A stretch of 64,000 bases of DNA, taken from Epiperipatus broadwayi (taxonomy: Eukaryota > Onychophora > Udeonychophora > Euonychophora > Peripatidae). The stretch is taken from assembly GCA_028023455.1 (NCBI GenBank), contig JAQFVV010006305.1, positions 859,001-923,000 of the forward strand, read 5' to 3'. Below, piece after piece: positions 23,868 to 35,562 of the stretch. The notes beneath the pieces were generated by a model that was not told the DNA's origin, did not search any database, and saw nothing but the letters and a program-made list of their open reading frames with translations. Each line of letters begins with the position of its first letter. Positions within the stretch are counted from its first letter, which is position 1. A program made the position numbers and the translations under genes.

Positions 23868-23990
23868 ATATTATCAGGAATTGAGATAACTCTCCCTTAA
23901 TTTATTCAAGTATTTGCCATGAATGGATTATATAGTATATTGTCAGGGATTGAGAGAGCTCTCTCTTAGCTTGTTGAAATATTAGTTAGG
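23868..23990. repeat. ~69-bp degenerate tandem duplication
   Basis: TATATTATCAGGAATTGAGA (23868) recurs as TATATTGTCAGGGATTGAGA (23937). Both are followed by ACTCTCCCTTA- or GCTCTCTCTTA-type sequence. Confidence 0.6.
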
Positions 23991-24699
23991 AGTAGTTTAT
24001 ATCCTCCAGATTAAGTAGTTGTATTTTATGAATTTTAGTAGGTGAAGCCAAGTAGTGTATTTTCCTTATTTTTCGGTGATGAGACGATGTCCCCACCAGT
24101 TTGTTTTAAGCCTCAGAAATTAGGTTTGGGAGTCATTGTGTATTGTTATTTAAGTGATTAGAGTTTAAAAAGTCTTTTTATCCATCATGTATTTGTGTGG
24201 AATGCGCTCCATCATTTATTCATAGCCAAGTATAAGATAGTTTGCTAATAAAAATGGAAAATAAAAGGTAGACTTGATTTTTCTCACAGGACAGCTGAAG
24301 TAAAATTAGTGTTAAAGCATGTTTGACCATTGTCATCATTCATATTATGACATTATCCCAATTTCATAAATAAAACGATTGGATTTAGTTATATTAATTA
24401 TCTTATTGCAGATAGCATAATTCAGACGCATGCATAAAATAGTATTAATTTGGAAAATATGGAGAAATCCAACATTAATGTGTAACTCTTTAATTATTGT
24501 TTCAAATCATTTTATATTAATTATTTAGGTTTTATACCATCAACTCTCATAATGTTTCATCCTCATTTTGAATGAGAAAACAAAAGAAATGAAAGTATAG
24601 CCATTCAATAGAATTATTTATTTGGTTTGTGAGGGATAGCTTAACCTCTTACTCATAGATTTAAATCCCTTTCATATTATTTGATGTGCATTTGAAGTA

Positions 24700-25060
24700 A
24701 AAATGCCAAGATTTTAGTTTCACTTTTTATAATTTTAGTACTAGTGTTTAATAGAGTTTTATTTTTCATGAGCATATCAGAAGTGATCGATAGCTTGAGT
24801 GTATTGAAAATAAAATACCAAAAATATAAAATAATTTTATATTTAATTATCTTAGTATAGTATTATAATGTTTCTGTGTCATAGGTTTGTCAGAATTAAC
24901 TGATAGCTTGAATATATTTTATAAAAAAGATACCAAGAAGTTTAGTTTCATGTTTATTATTTTGGTGCTGGTATTATAATGTTTTCTTTATCAAAATGGA
25001 TTGATAGCTGGCATATGTTAAAATAAAATACAGAAAGCTTATTTTTATGTTGTTCATTTT
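24700..25060. repeat. ~110-bp degenerate tandem repeat, three units
   Basis: GATAGCTTGA or GATAGCTGGC followed by an AAAATAAAATAC-type stretch recurs near 24789, 24901 and 25009. TATTATAATGTTT-type sequence lies between units. Units are strongly diverged. Confidence 0.55.
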
Positions 25061-26035
25061 CATGTAGACTATTTAATCATTGATGTTAGAATTACACCAA
25101 AACATGTGTACTTGTAAACTATAAAACCAAATGTTTATTTAAATTATCTTGTGATAAATGTTTTATTTATTTAAAGCTGTGTTCAGAATTATTCTTTGAC
25201 ATGCATTCATGTTCTATATTTTCACACATGCACACACACTTACATATCCAATAGGATATGATTACACTATTCAATAATTTAATGTTGAACATGTCCAGAT
25301 CTGATGATGTTGCTTTTCTTGATCCAAACACTATATGAAATATTTGATTATTTAATGATTCTCTGATAATTTCATTACTCAGTTATTATTTAGATGATGA
25401 ATTGAAATCAAAATGCACCCTATTTCTTTTATTATCTAACTACTACCATTTTTATTAGAATAATGCTTAATTTATGTCATTCCGTTTATGATAGTAATTA
25501 GTAATTGTTATAGAGTATAGATTTAAAATTAAGCCATGCAATAAATTAATTCCCTGAGATATTCACTTATTATTTAGATTAGACATTAATTCAGTTATTT
25601 AGTTTAAAATACTGTACAGTTAAAAGTTAAATAATATTATATTTTATTTTGTATTTAATTTTAACTTACCAAACAGTCTAGTTAATCAGCACTACATCTT
25701 TATTTTATTAATTTAATTTTATCACACAGTAGAAGTTGTTCAATGCATGTGGATGATGGGAGGAGGTGAGGTATAGACTATAGCTTGTCAATTTAAATGG
25801 TAGAATTTTACCAATTCCAATTACTTATTTATTTTAAAAATTTAATCGATGTTTTATTCCTATTAATTATAATGTTTCCTCCCATATCTAATATACATTT
25901 TACACTCTATAGAACTCTGTAATTCTCAACTGAGCTAAGCTAAGGTAAGATGGCATTTTAAGAGACTCATTAATAATTTTAAAGCAAGATCAGACTAGTA
26001 GTTTTTAGTTTATTCTATGATCAATAGAATTGGCG
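25061..26035. other. AT-rich spacer, no gene
   Basis: No recognisable feature. Confidence 0.5.
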
Positions 26036-26108
26036 CCCCGGGGTATTTGTGGATATGAAAGGTAAGAGCGGGGTTGGGGGAGGGTTAACATATATATATA
26101 TTGTAACC
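26036..26108. repeat. G-rich patch, (TA)n and TGTAAC junction
   Basis: A G/C-rich patch (GGCGCCCCGGGG, then GGGGTTGGGGGAGGG) runs into GTTAAC, a (TA)n tract and TGTAACC at 26102. The G-rich run directly before a TGTAAC end resembles a polypurine tract and element border, but no partner end was found. Confidence 0.5.
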
Positions 26109-26564
26109 TAGTACCATAGTTTATATATATATAAATAGCTATTTAATCATAATGCTAGAAGTATCCTACTTCTTAAGGTTTATTTATTGATTTGTGTGTG
26201 TTAGCGTTAATATCGATATAACAAAAACCTTTATTAACTAGAAAGTTAGTCATTTGCATACAGCCTATTTTAATACATGAATATATATATAAAAAAAAGA
26301 GAAAAAAATGAATTGTTAAATTAATACTTCTTTAATTATTTTTGTAATTAATTAAAACATTTGAAACAATCACCGCCGGCGATGCATTTCAAAAAATTAC
26401 CTATAGTCTTGAGCTAGATAATTAATTAAGTAGGCGCATGTAAAAACACATATATACATGGGCTATATGATTAATTAGTGTAGTATTTGCCACAGATTGA
26501 AAGATTCAATTGCAGTAATTGTGTGTTATTTAAAACGCCCTATATTATAGAGTGCTATTTTCAG
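26109..26564. other. AT-rich spacer
   Basis: No gene seen. Confidence 0.45.
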
Positions 26565-27347
26565 AGATGAGATTTATGTTTATCAGCTGTATATGCATCT
26601 GCAATAATTTAATTAACGAAATATTAACTAAAGTAATAAAAACAAATTTATTTACTTGTTAATAATGGGGAAAAATAATAAAATAAAATGAGTGAAACCA
26701 CTTTTGCTTTTTAAAGCAATGCCACTAATTGTCGGCATAATATACGCACAAACATATACAATTACCTGGGTGTATCCATTTACTTTGATTTTAACACACA
26801 GGTATTCTAATTTTATTTCTAATATCAGTCTTCAATCATTTCATTGACTTCTACAATGATTAGCGCAGACATTGCATTTTCCTGTTTACAAGATTGCGCA
26901 ATTGCTGCTCACACGATTGTATAAAACGCTGCTCTGGCCCGCTAGAACATATTCGGTTATATTTATGCGTTTCAGAATACGCAGTAGGGCTCATTTAAAT
27001 CTATTGACCTTGCTCAATATTAAATCCAGATTTACAACTTTATATTAATTTTCTAGAGTACATTTATACCAATAATAATTTTAATGTACTGTTTGTATGT
27101 ATAATACAAGATTGTATTAAACTTTGTTTACTCTAAGTCATCATCATCATCAACCATTATCAATCCACTGCAGAATGAAGAGCTCTCCAAGTTCAATCTA
27201 TCTTCTCCGATCTTTAGCTTCTCTTCTCCACATCACCCCTGCACACTTTCTTATTTCGTCCATCCATCTCACGTGGTCTCTTTCTAGGTCAAATCCATGA
27301 ATCGTTTTGTTACTATAAGTATACATATTTAAATATAGAACAGTCCA
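26565..27347 (-). repeat. 3' LTR of nested gypsy
   Basis: It matches 38466-39024 over most of its length and 34655-34735 at its left end. On the minus strand it begins TGGACTGTTCTA (27347) just after a purine tract (AGGAAGGAAGGGAGGAA). Its left end is uncertain by ~25 bases. It is interrupted at about 27137-27300 by a LINE fragment. Confidence 0.78.
27137..27300 (-). mobile_element. RTE LINE 3' fragment in the LTR
   Basis: The reverse complement matches the last ~160 bp of the RTE copy (38290-38460), through the GATGATGATGA tail. Flanking TTGTTTACTCTAAGT and TTTTGTTACTATAAGT are imperfect copies of the same LTR sequence, so a target duplication of about 14 bp marks the insertion. Confidence 0.85.
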
Positions 27348-27379
27348 TTCCTCCCTTCCTTCCTAGAAAACAGCTTTTC

Positions 27380-27751
27380 CTAGTTATAAAAAATAATCTT
27401 ACAATCTTGTTGGTTGTCGTCGATCTCTGGTGGAAGATAAATCTTTTTCTTTTTGATTATCCAATACCTCCACTGGATTTGGTTGTATAATCTTGTGTAC
27501 TTGTTCCAGTTAAATCTGATTAATCATCTCAATTAGCTCTGATTGATCATCTCAATTAGCTATGAGCATTTCCTTGCTTTGTAATTCTGAAGAGATGACA
27601 ACATGCTTCTCTTCTTTATTAGAAGTCTGCAGTTCATTGGGTAATGTAATTTGGGAGTATCTGCATCTATTATTTTACTTTGTTGAAACTGTAAATGATT
27701 GACATGTCTCTTAAGAATTTTTCCATTATTCAGTTTAACTACTTAAATATA
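27380..27751 (-). pseudogene. Gypsy integrase C-terminal end
   Basis: On the minus strand VKLNNGKILKRHVNHL (about 27695-27742) matches the end of the GPY/F module. STRDRRQPTR (about 27410-27440) matches the usual R/P-rich Pol terminus. Stops are present in between. It continues the integrase piece at 31361-31982, cut by the hAT insertion. Confidence 0.75.
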
Positions 27752-27773
27752 CTTAGAGACAGTAATGATATCC

Positions 27774-27810
27774 AACCGGTTCGCATCGGTTCGCGCGAAA
27801 CCGGTTCTTA
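27774..27810 (+). repeat. Subterminal ACCGGTT motifs of hAT
   Basis: AACCGGTTCGC, ATCGGTTCGCGC and AAACCGGTTC lie side by side. GAACCGGTTC recurs near the right end (31318-31328). Such short repeats are typical transposase binding sites of hAT elements. They are the most C/G-rich bases in the neighbourhood. Confidence 0.7.
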
Positions 27811-29137
27811 AAATTAAAAAAAATTAGCGAACCAGTAGTTAAATTATCCGAAAATAAATTGTATTATTATCCTAAAAAAGAGTTGAATTAACAAATTACT
27901 TAATTATTTCCAACAATAATCTAGAACATTATTATTATTATTGGTTATATCTAATGTAACAATGATTCTTTTTGAACAGATTGGGTTCAAAATGCTTTCC
28001 CCAGAATAATTCGACTATACGATATTGCACTTGGAACGTGTGATATGCGCGATGAAATTTGAGTGATTAAGAATTATTCTGCAAGAAATAATTCACATCA
28101 GTTTTGTTTTAAATAATTAAATCCATTATTGATCGCATTTCAAATTAGTTTCTTTAAAAGTATACAAATAAAAAGTATTATTTTATTAGTGATAAAGGAA
28201 CCTATATTTAATTTTTACACAAAGTAAGTAAGAAATTAATTAACTATTAATTTACTTACATTTAACAGAGGCGTTATTAAAATGAAAAATAAATTCGGCA
28301 CAAATGTATTTATGTATTACCATAATTTTTTTAATGAAATTTACTCTTGATGAAATTATATTACTTTAAAGATAAAATAACTTCATTCAAAAGGACCTAT
28401 CATTGCGAAAACAAACAATAACATAAAACCATTGTTCAAATGATTTTGTTGTGCGACGTTGTTTTAAATATTTGTTTAACTTTTATTTTTTATTTAAATA
28501 TTTTATTTCTTCATTTACATATTTATCATGCAAGATTTGTTTTTATTTGATTAGTAAGTTTAATTTGGATTATCAGCTAAAGTAAGTTTAGAGTGCATTA
28601 TTTTCATTTAGTTTGCTATATCTGATGTAACAGTGTCTTTTTTTAACAATGAGTTCAACATATTTTTTTTTTAGAATAACTTGGCAAGATGATAAATATA
28701 ACAATATCTTTGGCTCATCAAAAGGCATTACTCGTTTTCAATTTTTTTTTCTTTTTCTTTTTTTAATTTTAATATTTTATTTCAGTTTTATGATTTGTTA
28801 CAACTCATTTGTATTAAAAATCAATTAATTAGATGGTTTTTTTTCTAAGGTGAATGTAATACGAGAATATAATAAAAATAAACCCTTCACAAGAAATAAA
28901 ACAAAAATGCCAAACAATATCAGATTCCTTCATAAAAGATCCAAAAACTGATACAGAATCGAATACGATAGTAAAGGATGATATTTCGAATCAAGTTTTG
29001 TTTTTTGTTTTTTCTGATGCAACAGAAAAATAAAATTGATGACACAAATAAGCTGTCCAGTTCCAAAAGTACAAAAAATGCATATAAAATAAATGTAGAT
29101 AGTGACCTTCCTGATTGCTTGAATATGAAATAAGCCA
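27811..29137. other. hAT 5' non-coding region
   Basis: About 1.3 kb of AT-rich DNA lies between the left terminus and the first transposase-like frame. Degraded N-terminal coding sequence may start near 28900 (plus strand), but stops prevent a call. Confidence 0.5.
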
Positions 29138-31075
29138 ATGAATTCAAAGAAAAATATTGTGGTTTACTTATTATTGGAAAAAAAACTTGAGTGTGATAAC
29201 TATATCAAAATCGAGTCAATAAAAGTGAATGCAGCTCATGTGGCAAAAGAATGGAGAAGTAATATTGCTCCAAGTGGAAAAAATAAAATGGTTCAACAAG
29301 TCTCTCTTCAAAAAAAAATAAAGGAACACTTTTCATCAAAAGCACTCCAGATATGTGTGATGCAATTGAAAGAAAGTGCAAAAAATGCAATTTTCCAATT
29401 CATAGACAAAGTTCATGAAAAGTTTATGAGTTCCATCTGTAAAATTTTCAGTACGGTTTGCACTTTAGCAAAACGAAACTGACCGTTTTCTGATATTGAA
29501 CATTTGATAGAATTATAAAAAAAGAATGGATTAGATATGGGAATGGGACTTCATTCTCAATTCCTGGCTGTCAAAATTCTCGAGCACATTGAAAAATACA
29601 TTAAAAAGAAAGTGTTTAGAAAAATAATAGATCAGAATTTAAAGATATGTTTATAATTAATGAGGTATCAACAATATCATGCAAACCAGTCCTTATCATT
29701 TTATTAAGGTTAAAGATGCAGATTTCTCACCAACAATTTTTGTAGATTTGGTGAAATTACAAAACCAAGATGCTGAAAACATTTACCCTGCTCTACTACA
29801 AAGTCTGCAATCAGTAAGATTTGATAATCCATATTTGAAGAATAATTTGATTGGATTTTGTTCAGTTGGAGTAATTGTGATCCTGGGAAGGTGGTCAGAA
29901 GTGAATGTTAAAATAAAAAAACACTATCCTGAGATTATTATTTGGCATTGTTTGAGTCATCACCTTCAGCTTGTGCTGGAGGATTTTATCAAAGACATAA
30001 AGCAAATGAATCCCTTTACAGCATTTATTAATGAAATATGTAAAATCTTCCATCAGTCTAATAAAAACCAAATGGCATTGAATAAAATTTCAACCAATTT
30101 GGGAATTGGAAATTCTAAAAATTGTAGAATTTTTGACCCAAGATGGGCAGCATGCCATCATAGAACAGAAATTGCAACATGGTGAGTCTATCCAGCACTA
30201 TATGATTATTTTTCTACTAATAAAACATTTTCTGGAATGGCTAAACATCTTGCCAACAAATATTTTATGAGATCTAGCTTTAAGAATTGATATTTTAGAA
30301 GAAATTGCTTTGTTGGCAGATGCTATTCAAGGAAGAAGTGTAAATATATTGCATGCTGAACAATTGATTAAGAAAACAAAGCATTTGAATATCTCAGAGA
30401 GAAGACTGGTAGTTATGAAAAATAATAAATGAAACTATCTCTTCTAAGGAATTCCTGCATATTAATTTTGTTGAAGACAACAAATGAGTGAATCTTCCCC
30501 ATCAAAAATTACTGAATATAGTGATAACAAATATGGAATTAAGATTAATGGATTGTAATAGCATAAGTAATAATATTCAAGATAGAAATCATAAAATCTA
30601 TCAATTAGTTAAAATTGTGAACCCAGATGCTTGGAATCTGGAAGAAGCTGTAGTTCTCGGGAAAGAATTTGAAGAGAAATTATAAGATTTTTACAAAGCA
30701 TTTCACCATGAGATTTCAGTTAATGATTTCTGTGATTATGTTGAAAATGTTTTGAGAAATCACCAGAAACATGTTGTACATGAAACAAATCAAAGAGCTA
30801 AAAATATAAGTAAATCAAGGCTGAATGAAGGTTTTCTGCGGTGAACACAATTTATTCAGATAAAAGAAATCATCTTGAAGTGGAAAATGTGGCAAATTCT
30901 TCTAGTAATAAATTGGATAGTTCTTCCATTAGATCACTGGGATTGCAGTGACTCAGTTCAAGTTTGGCTAAGAAATCACAATACAGCTGATGATGCTATA
31001 GTCAAAAAGCATCATCAATCTGAAGAGGCATATGATGTGACTAGAATGTCAATATGGAAATATCTTGCCAAATAA
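29138..31075 (+). pseudogene. KIAA1586-like hAT transposase, broken
   Basis: Three main frames align in order. 29138-29482 (114 aa) is the zinc-finger-side region with KIKEHFSSKA. 29679-30185 (168 aa) is the catalytic core start with ENIYPALLQSL, then GFCSVGVIV where the family has a G-SDGA-type motif, and WHCLSHHLQLVLED, the conserved C--H block. 30488-31075 is the C-terminal part. The expected catalytic Asp in the SDGA position is replaced (SVGV). Frameshifts and stops separate the frames. The intact enzyme would excise and reinsert the element. Downstream dimerisation sequence is not clear. Confidence 0.82.
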
Positions 31076-31360
31076 ATAAGTTTTTTTTCCAATTATAAAA
31101 ATGGTTTAATTCTTTTTTAATTCCATAAGTGAGATTGCAAAGTATATCATAGTGTGCATGTGCACTGCAGCACTTTTTTGTGTAGGGGGGGGGTCATGCA
31201 AAATTTCTGAGAAGTCACCAAAAATTTTTAGGTATGAAACCAAGAAGTGATTTGCTTCCATGCTTAGAAAAAAGAAAAATAAACAGAGTAGGTTCTTAAA
31301 TACAACCTACTTTTAGAGAACCGGTTCTTAGAAATTTGGGATATCATCACTGCTTAGAGA

Positions 31361-32260
31361 GAAATTTGATGACAGCAATAGGAAACTCCTTTTTTAAAAT
31401 ATCATGCCTTCAAACTAGTTCAGCTATTTTAAACTTTTTATTATTCATGATAACTTTTTTATTCAGTAACATCTTTATTAAGTGTGTGTGACACTTGCTA
31501 TGCAGCAACAATTTTGCTTATGTTTTCATTGTTGACACACTAGGGATGAAATGTTGATAAAACATTGCATTAACCAAAGTTTCATGAATATCTTTGTGAG
31601 ATGTTTTATTCAGTGTTCCTTTCAAATGTTTCACTGCCTTTTCATCTAAACCATATAAGTCTGGATGATAAAGAATGGTGAGTATGTGTTTTATCACTTT
31701 ATCAGATAAAAACTCCTGGAACTTTTGCAATGTATATCCTGTCCTGTTGTCCAATATTATTGTTTCCAGAAAGCCTTGGCCTGCAAAGATATCTTTTATG
31801 GCATAAATAGTAAACTCTGCACTCATGTTTTTAACAAGCTTGTATGCTGCCCATTTTGAAAAGGAATCACAACTAGGAAAATGTATCCATTCATTTGACC
31901 CATATGGTCTAAATGTAAGCATTGCTATGTTAATGTTGCTTTTGTCCATGGCACTCAACACAATTTTTAACTGTTTGTTCAATGTCCTGATTCAAATTGG
32001 GACACCTAACATATGAATGAGCTAAAGCTTTCATTTGCAAACACCTGGATGTCCTTGGTATAACAAACGGAGTACTTGCTTCCAACCTTCTGATAGTATG
32101 AGCACTTGATCCATCATTAGAATACAGCCACTATATGTGTATTCCAGATAGGTCTTAAAACATAATTTGGTCAACCTTTAGGTCTTCCAAATTAAATCTA
32201 ATTTCACAAGTTAATATATACAGGATCATTATTATTCCACTTTTTAACTTTGAAGCTATT
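31361..32260 (-). pseudogene. Gypsy integrase core, broken by hAT
   Basis: The minus-strand frame 31982-31518 shows SFSKWAAYKLVKNMSAE, IKDIFAGQGFLETIILDN and LYGLDEKAVKHLKGTL. These are the landmarks of the Ty3/gypsy integrase core. In the usual DNGTQF block the sequence reads DNRTGY, and the Glu position is recognisable in DEKAV. The sequence toward 32250 may include the zinc-binding N-terminal part. The remainder continues at 27751. Confidence 0.82.
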
Positions 32261-32288
32261 TACAGTTTTTTGTTTCTAAGTATCAATG

Positions 32289-32860
32289 TTATTTATTTCT
32301 ATGTTTTTTTTTCTGGAATTCACAAGCATCTGAAAAATGTGATAAAGCATTGGCATGAGTAATTTCTTTTCCAGGTTTGTAAATTAATACATAATCATAT
32401 GCCGCTAAAAAATTAATCCAGTGAATCATACATTGGCTGGCATGTTCAGGAGATTTTTTACCATGTCCAAATATAAATAAAGAATTTACATACACACACA
32501 TATTTATGATACTTTTTAACAACAAATATTATAGCCAGCATTTTTTGTCAAGTTGACTATAATTTTTTTCAGCAGCTGTTGAGCCCTTGAAGCATATGTA
32601 ATAGGGCATTCTCCTCCATTACAGCAATGCAAAATGACAGCTCCAACTCCAAAATCCTAAGCATCAGTTATAACAATCACTTCCTGGGCACTGTTATAAT
32701 GTACAAGAAACTACTTAGATGTTAGTAAATATTTTGCTTTCTGGAAAGCTAAATCATGCTCTTTAGTTCATTTCCAGCACTATCCTTTATACAGTAGCTC
32801 ATACAATGGGATAAGAAATCTCTCAAAAAAATTGAGCAATCCTAGAAAAGCCTGCAAATC
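32289..32860 (-). pseudogene. Gypsy RNase H remnant
   Basis: In order on the minus strand: KCTKEHDLAFQKAKYLL (tether), VIVITDA-DFGVGAVILH (RNase H start, about 32650-32690), YASRAQQLLKKI, then AAYDYVLIYKPGKEITHANA (32340-32400), equivalent to the YDF-I-Y-PGK-N--AD end of RNase H. One stop lies within the first Asp block and other breaks follow. RNase H removes the RNA template during reverse transcription. Confidence 0.8.
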
Positions 32861-33600
32861 TTTTGTTACTAGACTTTGAAGCATTTTTGACAGCTCTAAC
32901 TTTTATCTGGGTTAGGGTATTTTTCTTTCTGGTTTATAACATTACCCAGAAATTTAATTTCACATGTAGCTCATGTACATTTAGAAGGATTAATTTGATC
33001 TCCAACTTTGTCCAGTTGCACACACAAACATTCAACATGCAGCATGTTTCCAATTCACTTTCTATTTGAACAGTTATTAAAATGCCATTTAAATAAGGAA
33101 TAACCCCTTTCTTGCTCTGAAATAAACCATCCATTTTTGCTTGAAACATATTTGGAGAAACTGTAATCTTGTAAGGCAATTTATTGCACTTATAAAGTTC
33201 CAGATGAGTACTGATTGTTAGCAATTCAGAAGTTCTATCCATAATGGGTATTTGGTAAAAATCTGCTTTAAATTGATTTTTGTGAAGAACACCACCTTCT
33301 GAAGTGATGCTAAAATTTCACGTAGGACTAAATACACTCCTCTGTTTATGAATTTATTAACCTCTGTATAATCAAATAGTCTTGTTTTGTTTAATAGTTG
33401 CAACTACTGGTGTAGCCCACGATGAATCTTGAACTGGAGACAAAACACCTTTATTAACCACACCCTTAATAGCCTGTTCAACTTTGAGTTTAAAGGCAAA
33501 TGGAACCTTGTGCAATTTGCTATGGGCTGAGCATCACTTACAATTTCAATAGCAACCAGCTGTGTTTTAATTCAGCTAATCCCAGCTTAAATAAATGGAG
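32861..33600 (-). pseudogene. Gypsy reverse transcriptase remnant
   Basis: Minus strand: VVFFTKINLKQIFTKYPLWI (33218-33300), where the family has F-K-DL---Y-Q. LPYKITVSPNMFQAKMDGLF (33110-33170) matches the LPFG---AP--FQ block. PYLNGILI (33081-33098) stands where Y-DD should be, with both catalytic Asp changed. The enzyme is inactive. The fragment order and spacing are normal. Confidence 0.83.
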
Positions 33601-33930
33601 AATCTGTTTCCAACTGTCTCTTAATTATTTTAAAATGAATTCTTTAGTATAGGACTTACTACTCTTCACAATGTGTAATGGTAAAACAATATCTTTAGCA
33701 TTAATATTCACAGGTATATTAAGTTTCCCACACATGTCAATTCTGTTGCCATTCACATTTGTGCCTAATACTTGTATATTTTGAAGTGTGCATTTTGTTT
33801 TACTGCTGCCATTAATTTTTATCCAGTCTTTATATAGCAACAAAGAAAGGCCAGTCACTGCTGTCCACTTCTACTTAATATTACTTTTACAAACAGTAAC
33901 ATCTAACACATTATATACATCATCTATGTC
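33601..33930 (-). pseudogene. Gypsy protease and linker remnant
   Basis: The frame 33858-33625 gives LLLYKDWIKINGSSKTK, then KLNIPVNINAKDIVLPLHIVK. This fits the protease C-terminal half and linker, including the V---W-flap style residues, ahead of RT. A DTG active site is not cleanly visible upstream. Confidence 0.6.
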
Positions 33931-33959
33931 ATTAATCTTGTTAACAGATTTTGTGCTTC

Positions 33960-34645
33960 TTAATCTGACACCTTGTGATTTAAAGTCCGGAATTAACTGT
34001 GTTTTCCAACTCTTAACTTTGTTTCTGAAGACATGAACTAAATGTCCTTTAATTTTAAAAATATTATATTTCTCCTATTTAAATTTACAAAATTTCTTTA
34101 CATAATCTTTGACACTGCAATAACGGATCAAACTTTCCTTTGCCATTTTTGTACTCATAGCTACAGCTTGTGCTTTATTTACAGGAATTGAATTATTTTG
34201 CATTCTAACTGAAGTCTGAAATTCGGATGCTTCTTTGAACATTACTTCCTGTGCCATATATTTTCCAAGGGTTTTCTTATAATTTAGATTTGCCTCACTT
34301 AGCAAGTCTTTTAGCTCTTCATATGAATATCCTCAGGAGTTTTTGGTCACACAATTGTTTCATGATTTTTAAAATGTCATTGCCAACAAATAACAAAAGC
34401 TTGGCTATTTTGAATTTATCTTTATCAATTTTATTCATTATCATTTAACACTCAATGTGCTCAACATGAAACTATCCATGCCGATGTATTGTTAATATCA
34501 AACTCATAAATACTACTGTTTAACATTGCCACTACTTATTAACAATAATTTAAACAGATTCTTACTTCTTAAACTGATGACTCCACCCATTCAATTTTTG
34601 ACTAGCACCATTCTACTGTCAGCACCATCCACATGAGTGAGACTT
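33960..34645 (-). pseudogene. gag: Gypsy Gag remnant
   Basis: Minus strand, several frames: FDINNTSAWI near 34490, LLFVGNDILKIMKQLC near 34370-34420, and KYMAQEVMFKEASEFQTSVR (34190-34260), the usual F--R-Q helix region. A cysteine-containing stretch RYCSVKDYVKKFCKFK follows near 34075-34125 and resembles a nucleocapsid knuckle. Position between the 5' LTR start and protease agrees. Confidence 0.7.
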
Positions 34646-34654
34646 ATTTACCAG

Positions 34655-34735
34655 AGGTATTTACATCTGCAATAATTTAATTAAACAAAACATTAATTAA
34701 AGTAAATAAGCATTTATTTTATATAGCGTATGTAA
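34655..34735 (-). repeat. 5' LTR, inner part cut off by RTE insertion
   Basis: CATCTGCAATAATTTAATTA and the following A/T-rich stretch match 26588-26660. The match breaks near 34725 and resumes at 38466, so the LTR was split. Confidence 0.75.
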
Positions 34736-34743
34736 ACAATTGT

Positions 34744-35160
34744 ATTACAGTCAAATGTCAGCCTTTCACGCTAATTGTGCATACGCTTTGCGAGTGTTAA
34801 TAATAAATGAATACTTTCTCACCAATACAAGATATAGTATTTATGCAGGAATAAAAGGAATCCTCTTATTCCTACAACTCAAACACTTATATATGAGCAA
34901 ATCTGAAGTACTGGCAAAGAAAGTGAGACGATGGAACAGTCACTTTAAATTACTATATATAATGTCTGAATGAATGACGCTTTCTTTGCCAGTACTTCAG
35001 ATTTGCTCATATATAAGCGTTTGAGTTGTAGGAATAAGAAGATTCCTTTTATTCCTGCATAAATACTATATCTTGTATTGGTGAGAAAGTATTCATTTAT
35101 TATTAACACTCGCAAAGCATATGCACAATTAGCGTGAAAGGCTGATATTTGACTGTAATT
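34744..35160. repeat. 417-bp palindrome (P2)
   Basis: Arms of ~182 bp (34744-34926 and 34979-35160) are almost perfectly complementary. They begin ATTACAGTCAAAT and end ATTTGACTGTAAT, around a ~52-bp loop. The left arm happens to hold a 77-codon open frame. No homologue precedes the other RTE copy at 7.4 kb, so this is either a separate insertion in the RTE leader or a rearranged 5' end. Confidence 0.9.
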
Positions 35161-35562
35161 AACTAAAGGCTGCAGAAAGGAGTTTTGCTATTAACTGAAA
35201 GGAGACCCTTTGATTCCTCTTGGAGGCCTTAAAGGAATCGTGCAGGGCAAATTCCTAATGTCCACTCCATACATTCTTGTCGTTGCAACTGTTATTACTA
35301 TGTGATTATTCATATAGTATACAAACATGGATGGGCTGCTCACCAACACGCATTAGCCAGCATGGTGAGTTTATTGGCTTTTTACCTCTGAGTTTAAGAT
35401 CAAGAAACACCATGGTCTTTCTTCTCAGTGCCTGATAAGGCAGAATGAATGTTTGTGTAAATGATAAATATTTTCCCAATACATATATACAATTATGACA
35501 GACAAAAATAAAGCATGGCCCTTATTCCCAGGAGGCTGTAAAGTTACCAACCAAGGCAGCGG

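Larger units (their letters stand above)
27760..31352 (+). mobile_element. hAT DNA transposon with 8-bp target duplication
   Basis: A 3593-bp element is flanked by perfect CTTAGAGA duplications (27752-27759 and 31353-31360). Terminal inverted repeats begin CAGTAATGATATCC on the left and CAGTGATGATATCC on the right. Subterminal ACCGGTT motifs follow on both sides. It holds a broken transposase of the KIAA1586-like hAT type on the plus strand. The target sequence is gypsy integrase, so it inserted after that element. Confidence 0.93.

Noticed and set aside
24610-24680. Another tRNA-like SINE head (GATTTAAATCCC)
   Set aside because: The B-box resemblance is weak and no A box lies at the right distance.
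22135-25060. CRISPR-like spaced repeats
   Set aside because: The repeats are contiguous degenerate tandem units without constant repeat and unique spacer structure, in eukaryotic DNA.
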